From an uncultured Eubacteriales bacterium (GTDB taxonomy: Bacteria > Bacillota > Clostridia > Christensenellales > QALW01), in NCBI GenBank assembly GCA_900547955.1, contig URIR01000005.1, positions 6,538-70,537 on the forward strand: DNA of 64,000 nucleotides, read 5' to 3'. Made by a program: the position numbers and the translations under genes. A model generated the notes under the pieces. That model did no database searches and was not told the DNA's origin. It saw only the letters and a list, made by a program, of their open reading frames with translations. The number at the start of each line of letters is the position of its first letter. Position 1 is the first letter of the stretch. Shown here piece after piece: positions 35,803 through 43,523 of the stretch.

Positions 35803-35961
35803 CCCTAAATTGACAAGGGCATATACGGTCAGGACGGGGCTGTTTGAGTGTCCTGCTGTGTTGCTTTTCACTCCGTGTACTGAAAGCACACCCATTGACG
35901 ATGACGCAGAAAATGCCGAAACCAGGCCGCTGGAGGCGTGTATCCCCTTGTCAATTTAGGG
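35803..35961. mobile_element. Short TA-flanked inverted-repeat element (family-A relative)
   Basis: A perfect 17-bp inverted repeat (CCCTAAATTGACAAGGG and complement; 19 bp including the flanking TA pairs 35801-35802 and 35962-35963) encloses 125 bp. The terminus resembles the family-A end CCCTCAGTTTACAAGG in 12 of 16 positions, and the interior has GACGCAGAAAATG like family A. It ends four bases before the recombinase ribosome site, so it forms part of that gene's leader. An invertible switch is the alternative reading. Confidence 0.55.
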
Positions 35962-35979
35962 TATCCGGAGGTAAATATT

Positions 35980-36825
35980 TTGGAAGAAAGAATTCTAACA
36001 GAAAAAATTATTGAGGAGTTTTCCGAATATCTTAAAAGTGAAGAAAAGAGCAAAAATACCGTAGAAAAATATCTGCGCGACGCGCGCGCATTCGCATTAT
36101 ATCAAAATGGCGCGGCCGTAACTAAGGAGACGGTTATAGCTTACAAAGGCAGGCTGCTTTCCCAAAACTATGCCGCGAGGAGCGTTAATTCCATGCTGGC
36201 TTCCCTAAACAGCCTGTTTTTGTTTTTAAATTGGCTTGACTGCCGTGTTAAATTCATTAAATTTCAGCGGCAGATATACTGTCCGGAGGAAAGGGAATTG
36301 ACAAAAGCGGAATATATGCGTCTAGTGAATGCTGCCAAAGGAAAAGGCAATGAACGACTTAATCTGCTGATTCAAACCATTTGCGGAACGGGTATCCGTG
36401 TCAGCGAGCTACAATATATAACTGTGGAAGCGGCTGAATGCGGCAAGGCGGTTGTTTCATTAAAGGGAAAAACACGCACGGTATTTATTATTAAGGAATT
36501 GCGACAGAAGCTGCTTCGTTATATAAAGTCGCAGAAAATTCGCGCAGGCGCAATATTTATTACTCGAAGCGGCAAACCTATGAGCCGCACTAATATCTGG
36601 CGGGAAATGAAAGGCCTTTGCAAGCAGGCGGGGGTAAATCCGGAGAAGGTGTTTCCGCATAATCTGCGTCATTTATTTGCCCGTACCTTTTACGGCATTC
36701 AAAAGGATATAGCAAAGCTTGCCGATATACTGGGTCATAGCAGCATCAATACTACTCGCGTTTATATTATCGCTACCGGCGACGAACACCGAAAGCAATT
36801 GGAAAATATGCGGCTTATAATATAA
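35980..36825 (+). CDS. Tyrosine site-specific recombinase
   Basis: A 281-residue XerC/D-type tyrosine recombinase. Residues about 5-95 are the SAM-like core-binding domain (EEFSEYLKSEEKSKNTVEKY); the catalytic domain shows the first Arg in CGTGIRVSEL, the beta-hairpin Lys in SLKGKTRTVFI, the H-x-x-R box in HNLRHLFA, LGHSS and the nucleophile Tyr in TTRVYI. All catalytic residues are present. I start at TTG 35980, seven bases after GGAGGT; a GTG 14 codons earlier lies inside the repeat element and has no ribosome site. Its neighbours are three copies of a palindromic 20-bp site downstream and a surface protein gene, the arrangement of a phase-variation recombinase, though an integrase remnant is possible. 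Confidence 0.88.
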   Translation: MEERILTEKIIEEFSEYLKSEEKSKNTVEKYLRDARAFALYQNGAAVTKETVIAYKGRLLSQNYAARSVNSMLASLNSLFLFLNWLDCRVKFIKFQRQIYCPEERELTKAEYMRLVNAAKGKGNERLNLLIQTICGTGIRVSELQYITVEAAECGKAVVSLKGKTRTVFIIKELRQKLLRYIKSQKIRAGAIFITRSGKPMSRTNIWREMKGLCKQAGVNPEKVFPHNLRHLFARTFYGIQKDIAKLADILGHSSINTTRVYIIATGDEHRKQLENMRLII

Positions 36826-36841
36826 GAACCGTCCCAATAGA

Positions 36842-36871
36842 CGGTTATAACATAATCCGCATTATGTTGTA
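36842..36871. repeat. Palindromic candidate recombination site, copy 1 (inverted orientation)
   Basis: The core AACATAATCCGCATTATGTT (36849-36868) has two 8-bp inverted arms and an asymmetric 4-base centre. The 30-bp region is the exact reverse complement of 37107-37136. It lies 17 bases after the recombinase stop. Confidence 0.75.
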
Positions 36872-37063
36872 TATTCTTGGCCATTTGCTCCAAACAACAC
36901 AACAATACATAATAAAGAATATCATAAATAAGATAATATTGCAAGCCTTTTAAAGTCAAAATACAAAATTTGCATGATTACTGCTTATTTAACACAGCAC
37001 TAATAAGCCTTTTCAAAGCTGAAAATGAAAAGGTTTGATTTATCATATCCATTTTGGCTTGCC

Positions 37064-37096
37064 AGCGCTCGCGGTTTAGCTGCGAGCGCTTTTTTA
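37064..37096 (+). terminator. Terminator inside the candidate invertible segment
   Basis: AGCGCTCGC pairs with GCGAGCGCT, followed by a T run, oriented toward the surface-protein gene. It would block read-through from the left in the present orientation. Confidence 0.75.
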
Positions 37097-37106
37097 CAAC
37101 TGATTG

Positions 37107-37136
37107 TACAACATAATGCGGATTATGTTATAACCG
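37107..37136. repeat. Palindromic candidate recombination site, copy 2
   Basis: The core AACATAATGCGGATTATGTT (37110-37129) is the reverse complement of copy 1, including its asymmetric centre; identity extends over 30 bp. A small terminator-like hairpin (AACCGC/GCGGTT then Ts) begins at its right edge, 37132-37154. Confidence 0.75.
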
Positions 37137-37202
37137 CCTATCTGAGCGGTTTTTATATTATCAGCTGTATATTTTTTAACTGCCTCCGATATTAGCTGCC
37201 TG

Positions 37203-37224
37203 CAACATAATGCGGATTATGTTG
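37203..37224. repeat. Palindromic candidate recombination site, copy 3
   Basis: The core 37204-37223 is identical and in direct orientation to copy 2, so inverted relative to copy 1. It lies 49 bases before the surface-protein start. An operator role for a dimeric regulator is the alternative. Confidence 0.7.
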
Positions 37225-37272
37225 TGCATGGGCCGGAAGGTAAAAGTCTGAGAAATTTAGGAGGAATTAAGA

Positions 37273-40191
37273 ATGGGTTTTATTAAGAAGCGCTTGCTGA
37301 GCTTTATGCTGGTCTTATGCATGATGCTTAGCCTGGCGTATCCTGCGGTATTTGCAAGCGGTCTGACTGAAGAAAATTTAATTGCGGTTCCGTTTGACGC
37401 TATGGTCATTGAAGGCGGAGTGTACTACGGTATTTCAAAGAGCTGGTTTGAAGAAAACAATCCGGAGGGGGAAAAGCTGTTTTTATCAGTCGAAATTCCA
37501 AACAGCGTAACCGCCATTTATAACGATGGATTCAGAGATAGCTGGTCAAATGAAAAACAGAAAAGAGGGTGTATCACTAATTATAATTATGACGGTGATA
37601 AAAAATATACGGACAAATACGTAATTGTAGCCATTGATTTTTCAAATGCGGGCAATCTAACGACAATAGGCGAACAAGCGGCCATGGGTTGTCCTGTGGA
37701 GGGCGTGCTTGATTTATCTAAGACAAAGGTTGAAACGATAGGAAAGAATGCATTTAAAGGATGCACCGGCATTACGGGGGTGGTTCTTCCGTCAACCCTG
37801 AAAAATATAGGAAGCCAAAGCAGCGGGAGCGTCTTTTACGGCTGTTCCAGTATGCAATTTGTACACACGGCAGGTTCAGGCTCTCAATCGGCGTTTGAGC
37901 TTCCCGAGTCTTTGGAGGTAATAGGCAATCAGAGCTTCTATAAATGCACAGGACTGCCCGCAGGCACAGCCGTTACAATCCCGGCTTCAGTTATTTATGT
38001 AGGAAGCGAGGTATTCAACTATACCCCCTCTATTACCACTATTATTGTAAAGACAGACGACGCGGGCAAGTACGACGGTAAGGCGTTTTCTGACAGCACT
38101 AATAAATATGGGCTGGGAAACCGGCTGACTGTTTTTAATAATTCCGCTGCTAAAAACACATTCAAGCCGGGAGGTTCCAATTCATATAAGAACTCGCTGA
38201 CTTATGAATTTACGCTGCATTATGGTTATGATACAGATGCTGTTACTCAGCCAAAGCTTTATGGACAGCCGGTTAATGTCTGCAAAAATGCCGAAGGGTC
38301 GTGGGCGGTAAATGAGCAATATCAGATTCCGGAGGCCGAGGCGGAAAACGCGCCCGTCGGCTATGACAGCGGCTGGACGTATAACGATAAACTTTTGACG
38401 GCGGAAACAATTTTAAAGCCGGATGGAGACCATTTATATTTGACTGCGAGCTTTGTTTTGCAGAATCCAACCATTGAATTTATCGTGGACGGGAATGTAA
38501 TTAAAACTGAAAATACATATCCCAAGCTCACTCTTTCTAACGATAAAGAGCATTTAATCGGAGTACAGGTTTCTCATCCCATCCAAAATGCTGAGGACGC
38601 GGATGTAAAAGTAAAATTTGAATATAAGTGGACTGATGTATGGAAGGGCGGCTCTGAAGGCCCGCGGATGAAAGAACCCGGCTTCGGAAGATATAATTTA
38701 TGGGATAATCCCGATGTAACAAATACCATTACGATTAACGGATCCGAACATGAGAGAACATCTGCCGGCAATTATTCGGGCGAAGATTACGGCGACGGGT
38801 ATTATTTGTTGGAAGTATACGGATATTATATACCTAAGACGGGCGGACAATGGAAGCTTTTTTACAAATCGGCAAGCACGGTTATAGGTGCTGATTCCGA
38901 AAGGACGGTAAATACCGCTTATCGGTTTGATATCGTTACATCCGCTCCGGCTGAAATTCCTGCGGTTTCTATTGAGGATATTACTGTGGAATACGGTTAT
39001 GACCAGGCGGGCTTTATTGCCTCGGTGGACGAACAGGAAGGATATACTTATACCTATCAATGGTACGAGGCGGACGCTCAGGGGCAGTCGGAGAACGGAC
39101 GTCCAATCCAAGGCGCAATAGATAATGAGTATTCTATTCCGACTGGGAAGGACGCGGGGAATTATTATTACTATCTTGAAATAACCGCCGTAAAGGCGGA
39201 TAACGGAGATATCGCCTCCATAGCAGTACCGGCGGGGATAACCGTTACGCCTAAAACTATTACCGTAACGCCTAAGGAGGGTCAGAAAAAGTATTTTGGC
39301 CAGCAGGATCCCGTTTTTGAATATACTCTGTCCGAAGATTGCGGTGCGGAGATAATTGGACGTCTGGAAAGAGAAGCGGGGGAAGAGATTGGCGCATATA
39401 TATTTACAAAGGGAACCTTAGCCGTTAATAATCCAAATTATCAGCTGATATTTGCAGAGGGGAATTATACCTTTGAAATTCAGGAGTATATAGCTGAAGC
39501 TGTATTTTCCCCCGAGCAGCCTGATGGAGAGGATAACTGGTATTCCTCAAGCGTGGCGGTTGCTCCTCCTGAAGGTCATTCCATCAGTATTGACGGCGGA
39601 AAAACATGGAGCACAGAGCCTATTCTTTTGGACGAATATGACGGTGATTTTGAGTACCTGCTGCGTTCTGACATGGAGGACTATACAAATGGCGCCGTAG
39701 CCGTTAACGTAAAACCGCTGAGAGTGGATACTTTAATCCCGGTTATCGAGGGCATTAAAGACGGGATGGTATATTGCCTGGAAGCAAGGTTTCAGGTAAT
39801 AGATAAAAATCTGCGAGACGTAACGGCAAACGGGCAGACTGTAATCCTTAAAGACGGTTTTTATGTTTTGCCGGCCGGTCAATATGAGATTGCCGCTTCT
39901 GACGCCGCCGGCAACAGCGTGACGATAAATGCTGTGGTCAAGCCTGAGCATACTTTTGGCGATTGGATTGTGCTAAAGGAGGCCACGGCGGCTGAACAAG
40001 GCGTAAAAGAGCATATATGCTCGGTATGCGGCTATAAGGAAACCGCTGAAATTCCTTATAATTCAGGAAACACGGATACTCCGCAGATGGGAGACAGTAT
40101 TAATACAATGCTGTGGGCCGCGTTAATGCTGGTCTGCTCCGCTTCGCTGGGCATTATAGGAGTTTATAAAAATAAAAAGCGCACGAGGTAA
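37273..40191 (+). CDS. Large cell-surface protein with BspA-like leucine-rich repeats and MBG domain
   Basis: A 972-residue secreted protein. Signal peptide residues 1-28; BspA-type leucine-rich repeats about 40-250 (TIGEQAAMGCPVEG, then IGKNAFKGCTGITGVVLPST and FYGCSSM); an extended beta-rich region to about 560; an Ig-like domain (YTYQWYEAD) about 565-655; an MBG-type domain about 656-745 (ITVTPKEGQKKYFGQQDPVF); a CxxC repeat unit (HTFGDWIV, then HICSVCGYKETAEI) about 895-930; and a C-terminal TPQMGD followed by a membrane span and KNKKRTR, a variant cell-wall sorting signal. It probably mediates adhesion. A strong GGAGGAATT precedes the start, but I see no good promoter within 100 bases upstream. 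Confidence 0.85.
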   Translation: MGFIKKRLLSFMLVLCMMLSLAYPAVFASGLTEENLIAVPFDAMVIEGGVYYGISKSWFEENNPEGEKLFLSVEIPNSVTAIYNDGFRDSWSNEKQKRGCITNYNYDGDKKYTDKYVIVAIDFSNAGNLTTIGEQAAMGCPVEGVLDLSKTKVETIGKNAFKGCTGITGVVLPSTLKNIGSQSSGSVFYGCSSMQFVHTAGSGSQSAFELPESLEVIGNQSFYKCTGLPAGTAVTIPASVIYVGSEVFNYTPSITTIIVKTDDAGKYDGKAFSDSTNKYGLGNRLTVFNNSAAKNTFKPGGSNSYKNSLTYEFTLHYGYDTDAVTQPKLYGQPVNVCKNAEGSWAVNEQYQIPEAEAENAPVGYDSGWTYNDKLLTAETILKPDGDHLYLTASFVLQNPTIEFIVDGNVIKTENTYPKLTLSNDKEHLIGVQVSHPIQNAEDADVKVKFEYKWTDVWKGGSEGPRMKEPGFGRYNLWDNPDVTNTITINGSEHERTSAGNYSGEDYGDGYYLLEVYGYYIPKTGGQWKLFYKSASTVIGADSERTVNTAYRFDIVTSAPAEIPAVSIEDITVEYGYDQAGFIASVDEQEGYTYTYQWYEADAQGQSENGRPIQGAIDNEYSIPTGKDAGNYYYYLEITAVKADNGDIASIAVPAGITVTPKTITVTPKEGQKKYFGQQDPVFEYTLSEDCGAEIIGRLEREAGEEIGAYIFTKGTLAVNNPNYQLIFAEGNYTFEIQEYIAEAVFSPEQPDGEDNWYSSSVAVAPPEGHSISIDGGKTWSTEPILLDEYDGDFEYLLRSDMEDYTNGAVAVNVKPLRVDTLIPVIEGIKDGMVYCLEARFQVIDKNLRDVTANGQTVILKDGFYVLPAGQYEIAASDAAGNSVTINAVVKPEHTFGDWIVLKEATAAEQGVKEHICSVCGYKETAEIPYNSGNTDTPQMGDSINTMLWAALMLVCSASLGIIGVYKNKKRTR

Positions 40192-40202
40192 TTATTATAA
40201 TA

Positions 40203-40249
40203 TAATCAGCGCTTAGGCGGCGGAAATTCCGCCGCCTAAGCGCTGATTA
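40203..40249. terminator. Perfect 47-base palindrome after the surface-protein gene
   Basis: TAATCAGCGCTTAGGCGGCG and its full complement pair over 23 bp around a single central base. It follows the stop by 11 bases and likely ends transcription, although no T run follows on the coding side. Confidence 0.7.
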
Positions 40250-40288
40250 GCAAGACACGGGGGCCGGAATATATTAATATCGGCAAAA

Positions 40289-40326
40289 AATAACGGGAAA
40301 AACCGTAAAAGGTTTTTCCCGTTATT
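40289..40326 (+). terminator. Second hairpin after the surface-protein gene
   Basis: AATAACGGGAAAAACC pairs exactly with GGTTTTTCCCGTTATT (six-base loop); CTTTT follows shortly. Acts as a terminator, possibly in both directions. Confidence 0.7.
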
Positions 40327-40408
40327 AGTCTTTTAGCTGTAATTCTGTCCTATCCGCAGTACATTTTTATATGCTGTAAATAACATTTTTATCGCGTGGC
40401 GGCATCTA

Positions 40409-40683
40409 GACAATACAATCAGAGTACAATACGCCGCCGAGAGGATGAATTATTCGGTTTTACCGCGTTGTCGTCCTTGAAATACCCCGGTATTTCTGTG
40501 CCCTGCCGCCTTGCAAAACCGAAAATTTATCCTTCTCTGCGGTCGGAGATTTTTGCTTAAGAGCCCGTTGACGGCCGCACGGCACGCGATTGAGGACATG
40601 CCGGGCGTATTTTAAGGACTTCTAAGCAAAGCGGACGCAGCGGGCATTTATGCAAAAACGCATTGTACTTTAATTGTATTGTC
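40409..40683 (+). mobile_element. Family-B inverted-repeat element, copy 1
   Basis: A 275-bp element flanked by TA (40407-40408 and 40684-40685). Terminal repeats are GACAATACAATCAGAGTACA and its near-complement TGTACTTTAATTGTATTGTC. The interior has nested hairpins (GAAATAC/GTATTTC types) and no coding capacity. The copy at 43620 has the same length and is about 85% identical by eye. It ends 38 bases beyond the hsp20 stop. Confidence 0.85.
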
Positions 40684-40720
40684 TATACAAGCTTTGCTCT
40701 TTTTTGCCGGCCCTTATAAA

Positions 40721-41167
40721 TTATTCAATAGCGATATGACGGCTGCCCGGCAGTTTTTTTGTTTCCTTTTTAGGAATTACAAGTTTTAAAATACCGTTTT
40801 CAAATTTAGCCGAAACCTCGTCCTCTCTTATATCTTCACCGATATAAAAGCTTCTGCTGCATTGGCCCATATAACGTTCTCTCCGGATATAGCGGCCTTT
40901 CTTATCCTTTTCATCTTTATCCAGCCCCTTTTGAGCGCTGATGGTCAGATAGCCGTTTGCAACCTGAGCGCTTATTTCATCTTTCTTAAAGCCGGGCAAA
41001 TCAATATCCAGCTCATAGCTCTCGTCCGTCTCTCTTACGTCTGTTTTCATAAGATTTTTTCCGTGTTTTCCGTAAAGCGGATTGTGACGGTTTAAAGAGG
41101 GGACCATATCAAAGGCCTCGTCAAACATTTCATCAAATAAGTTTTCACCAAAAATACTCGGCAACAT
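40721..41167 (-). CDS. Small heat-shock protein (Hsp20 family)
   Basis: A 148-residue chaperone with the alpha-crystallin domain at about 38-140 (YELDIDLPGFKKDEI, GYLTISAQK, FENGILKLVIPK) and a short C-terminal tail. AGGAATGATTT gives a good start region. It holds unfolding proteins during heat stress. Control is likely by HrcA: a CIRCE-like operator and a near-consensus promoter lie 276-303 bases upstream. Family-B repeats flank it on both sides, one inside its long 5' leader. Confidence 0.93.
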   Translation of the reverse strand: MLPSIFGENLFDEMFDEAFDMVPSLNRHNPLYGKHGKNLMKTDVRETDESYELDIDLPGFKKDEISAQVANGYLTISAQKGLDKDEKDKKGRYIRRERYMGQCSRSFYIGEDIREDEVSAKFENGILKLVIPKKETKKLPGSRHIAIE

Positions 41168-41239
41168 AAATCATTCCTCCATTCGTTGCAGCTTGCTGTT
41201 GCTGTGGAATAATTTCGCAGCGGCAGTTAAGTTTCCGTT

Positions 41240-41425
41240 TTTAATATGCAGGCGATGCGGTCAGAGCATAATGCGTTTTGCTGAGAATATCTGATATATC
41301 CGCTTTGCCGCGTAGTCCTTAGACTCCCGGGCGTGTCCTTGACTGCGCGCCTATGCAGCCGTCGATGAGTCAAGCAAAAATTTTCCGCTTCCGCGGCGCA
41401 TTGCATTCTGGACATATCGTCTGCT
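41240..41425 (-). mobile_element. Family-B element, internally deleted remnant in the hsp20 leader
   Basis: Compared with the reverse complement of the copy at 40409, this stretch keeps AATGCGTTTTGC, TCCGCTTTGC, AGTCCTTA, CAAGCAAAAATTTTCCG and the GCGGCGCATTGCATTCTG end, with the middle deleted. It lies between the hsp20 promoter and its ribosome site, so it would be transcribed as part of the leader. Confidence 0.65.
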
Positions 41426-41442
41426 TTTTTAAGTACAATTAT

Positions 41443-41470
41443 ATTATATTCTGAAAATTAGCAATGTCAA
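41443..41470 (-). promoter_or_regulatory. Sigma-A promoter of hsp20
   Basis: Reading leftward: TTGACA (41470-41465), a 16-base spacer, TATAAT (41448-41443). It overlaps the CIRCE-like site. Confidence 0.8.
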
Positions 41471-41484
41471 GAGGCGAGTGCTAA
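41458..41484. promoter_or_regulatory. CIRCE-like HrcA operator
   Basis: TTAGCAATG-N9-GAGTGCTAA: the right arm is a perfect CIRCE half-site and the left arm matches 6 of 9, with the exact 9-base spacing. It covers the -35 of the hsp20 promoter, where HrcA would block transcription. Confidence 0.7.
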
Positions 41485-41541
41485 TCTTAACAAAAATACA
41501 ATACTTTTTTTACAATTCAAACCATATTATTACTGACTATT

Positions 41542-42538
41542 TTAGAGCAAACCTAAATCCAAAAGCCATGCGGATATGTCGTTACGACTGCTTTGGGCGC
41601 TGAAGCGCATGCCGTTTTCCCATACTGCTGAATTAGAACAGAGGGCGTGCAGCTTTTCCACGCTGGAGCCTATTCCGCTGCTTCCAGAGGTGTAAAAGGG
41701 TATCAGACGTTTGCCGCTGAAATCACAGCTCCCTAAAAAAGTGCTTATAATTCTGGGCGCGTCTCCCCACCCAATAGGATATCCTATTAAATTACGTCGT
41801 ATTCATGTATATTTTGAATTTTTCCGGGAATTGCCGGCCGGGCTTCGGAATCGCTCTGTTCCATAGAAGCGCGGGAAGAGGAAACTGAATAATCCAGAAC
41901 CTCCTGTGCGTAGGGTTGTTCGGGAATTATTCCATAAATGTCTGAGCCTAGGATATCAGCTGCGTATTCAGCTATTGTGCGTGTGTTGCCTGTGCAGGAA
42001 AAATACGCTACTAAGATGCCCGCTTCATTTGCTGACGAAGAGGGTTCGGATTCATGGGTATTTTGGTTAGTTTGGGTATTTGCTGCGCCTGTGGAGGGGG
42101 TTAAGCCTGCGGAACTGGCTTAGGATGCCGCGCTTTCTGTTTGGAGTTTATCAGAGACTTCTGTTGGAGTTTGCGCTGCCGTTGGAGAAAGAGTATTTTG
42201 ACAGGCTGTACCCTCAGTTTACAAAAAAGACCGTCAGAAGGCATAAAATTTGCGTCCTGCTGCGTTGCTTTGATTCCAAGTACGCTTGGGTACGTTTCTC
42301 CTTCAAGCGCGCTTTACCCGGCGCAAATTTTATGCCTTCTGGCTCTGGAGAGCTCAAGGAAAAAGAATTTCTTCATTTTCAAGGCAGACCAAGAAGGCGT
42401 TACTTATGAGCACGCTGATTGAGTATAACGCAGAAAATAAAGAAATTTTCCCGTTTTGAGGCGTGCAGTTCCTTGTAAACTGAGGGTAAAAGAGATAGTA
42501 AGCATGAAAATGCAAAAAAAGATAAAAACAGGTTTCAT
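41542..42538 (-). pseudogene. Flavodoxin-like lipoprotein gene broken by a family-A element
   Basis: Reading leftward from the ATG at 42538 (AAAGGAGC upstream) are MKPVFIFFCIFMLTISF, then a 276-bp family-A insertion (42211-42486), then the continuation TACQNTL with a lipobox Cys, a Ser/Thr/Gln linker, and a flavodoxin domain: AYFSCTGNTRTIAEYAADIL, GYPIGWGDAPRIISTFL, FYTSGSSGIG. Removing the element and one TA restores the frame exactly across the junction. Two further lesions remain: an in-frame stop at 42120-42122 in the linker and a one-base deletion near 41790 just before the GYPI motif. The intact ancestor was a membrane-anchored FMN protein, family often next to LysR regulators as at 44947. 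Confidence 0.85.
42211..42486 (-). mobile_element. Family-A inverted-repeat element, copy 2 (inserted in flavodoxin gene)
   Basis: A 276-bp element, opposite in orientation to copies at 15216 and 44252. TA on each side (42209-42210, 42487-42488) is the duplicated target. Because it interrupts a readable gene, it defines the exact element ends: CCCTCAG and CTGAGGG. Confidence 0.9.
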
Positions 42539-42559
42539 AGAAATGCTCCTTTCTATTTA

Positions 42560-42634
42560 AAAATTAGTATTTTTTACGTATGGGACGCGCATTCAGAATA
42601 GGATGCGGGCGGCGCCGGGATTGTATTGTCTAAA
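42560..42634. repeat. Possible degraded family-B end
   Basis: GATTGTATTGTC followed by TA at about 42620-42633 is identical to the family-B right terminus; the preceding GC-rich bases are not clearly alignable. It lies between the flavodoxin pseudogene and the DUF3737 gene. Confidence 0.45.
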
Positions 42635-42635
42635 G

Positions 42636-43523
42636 TCATAAATTGCTAAAGGTTCGGGCGCAGGAGCAGCCGCTTGTATTTTTGCCGGATTTGGACACTA
42701 TTATTTCTCCCTTTGCCTGAGGAATATCCCGAATTATCTGCTTTACCTCGGGTACCGTGATGCAGCCTGAAAGAGGATTTTTAATGCTGAGCATGGGCGT
42801 CGTTATGGAGGCCTGCACATCCGAACGCTCAAAGGCAAAGTCCGCTCCTTCCATCCGGCAGTTTATCAGCTTTAAGCCCTTGCAGTAGCAAAGGGGCTGT
42901 GTGCCGGTAATGGTGCAGTTTTCAAAGGTAACGTTTTGGCAGTACCATGCCAGGTACTCGCCTTTTATAATGCTATTGCGTATTTTGATATTTTTGGCGT
43001 GCCAAAAGGCGTCTTTGGTATCAAATACGCAGTTCTCAAACAGGGCGTCCTCAATATACTGAAAGGAATATTTGCCTTTTAAACGCACATTGTTAATGCG
43101 CAAATGGGAAGCGCGCAGCATAAAGTATTCGCCTTGAGCGGTGCAGTCGGACATGCTAATATCATTTGAAGACCAGCCGAATTCAGGGGAAATTATATCC
43201 GAATCTGTTATTTTTATTTCGCTGCATTCTCTTAAAGCCTTAATGCCGTGCAGCTGTGAGCTTTTTATTTCAATGCCGTCAGAATACCACAGGGCTGCAC
43301 GGCAAAGCTCGGTCATTTGAGAATTTTTAATTATCAGGCCGTGACCGTGCCATAAAGGATAGCGCAGATTAAAAAAACAGTTTTCTACTTGAACGCCCGA
43401 GCATTCTTTAAGCGCGCTTTCTCCGTCCGCGGGTCCGTCAAAGGCGCAGCTTTTTAATAAAATATCCTGTTCTCCATAAAGGGCGCGTTCCTGGTCAAAG
43501 CTTTGATTCTGTATTATTTTCAT
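42636..43523 (-). CDS. DUF3737 family protein (beta-helix)
   Basis: A 295-residue protein matching DUF3737, a right-handed beta-helix family: repeated short strands such as ALKECSGVQVENCFFNLRYP, NVTFENCTITGTQPLCYC and KGLKLINCRMEG with regular Cys/Asn stacks. The start is the ATG ending at 43523 behind TGGAGGTG; the frame runs 39 codons further only because an upstream small gene was cut by a family-B insertion. Function is unknown; homologues occur near redox and regulator genes. No signal peptide is seen, so it is probably cytoplasmic. Confidence 0.85.
   Translation of the reverse strand: MKIIQNQSFDQERALYGEQDILLKSCAFDGPADGESALKECSGVQVENCFFNLRYPLWHGHGLIIKNSQMTELCRAALWYSDGIEIKSSQLHGIKALRECSEIKITDSDIISPEFGWSSNDISMSDCTAQGEYFMLRASHLRINNVRLKGKYSFQYIEDALFENCVFDTKDAFWHAKNIKIRNSIIKGEYLAWYCQNVTFENCTITGTQPLCYCKGLKLINCRMEGADFAFERSDVQASITTPMLSIKNPLSGCITVPEVKQIIRDIPQAKGEIIVSKSGKNTSGCSCARTFSNL

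Noticed and set aside
35938..35979. Upstream GTG start for the tyrosine recombinase
   Set aside because: It falls inside the inverted-repeat element with no ribosome site; the TTG at 35980 has GGAGGT at ideal spacing.
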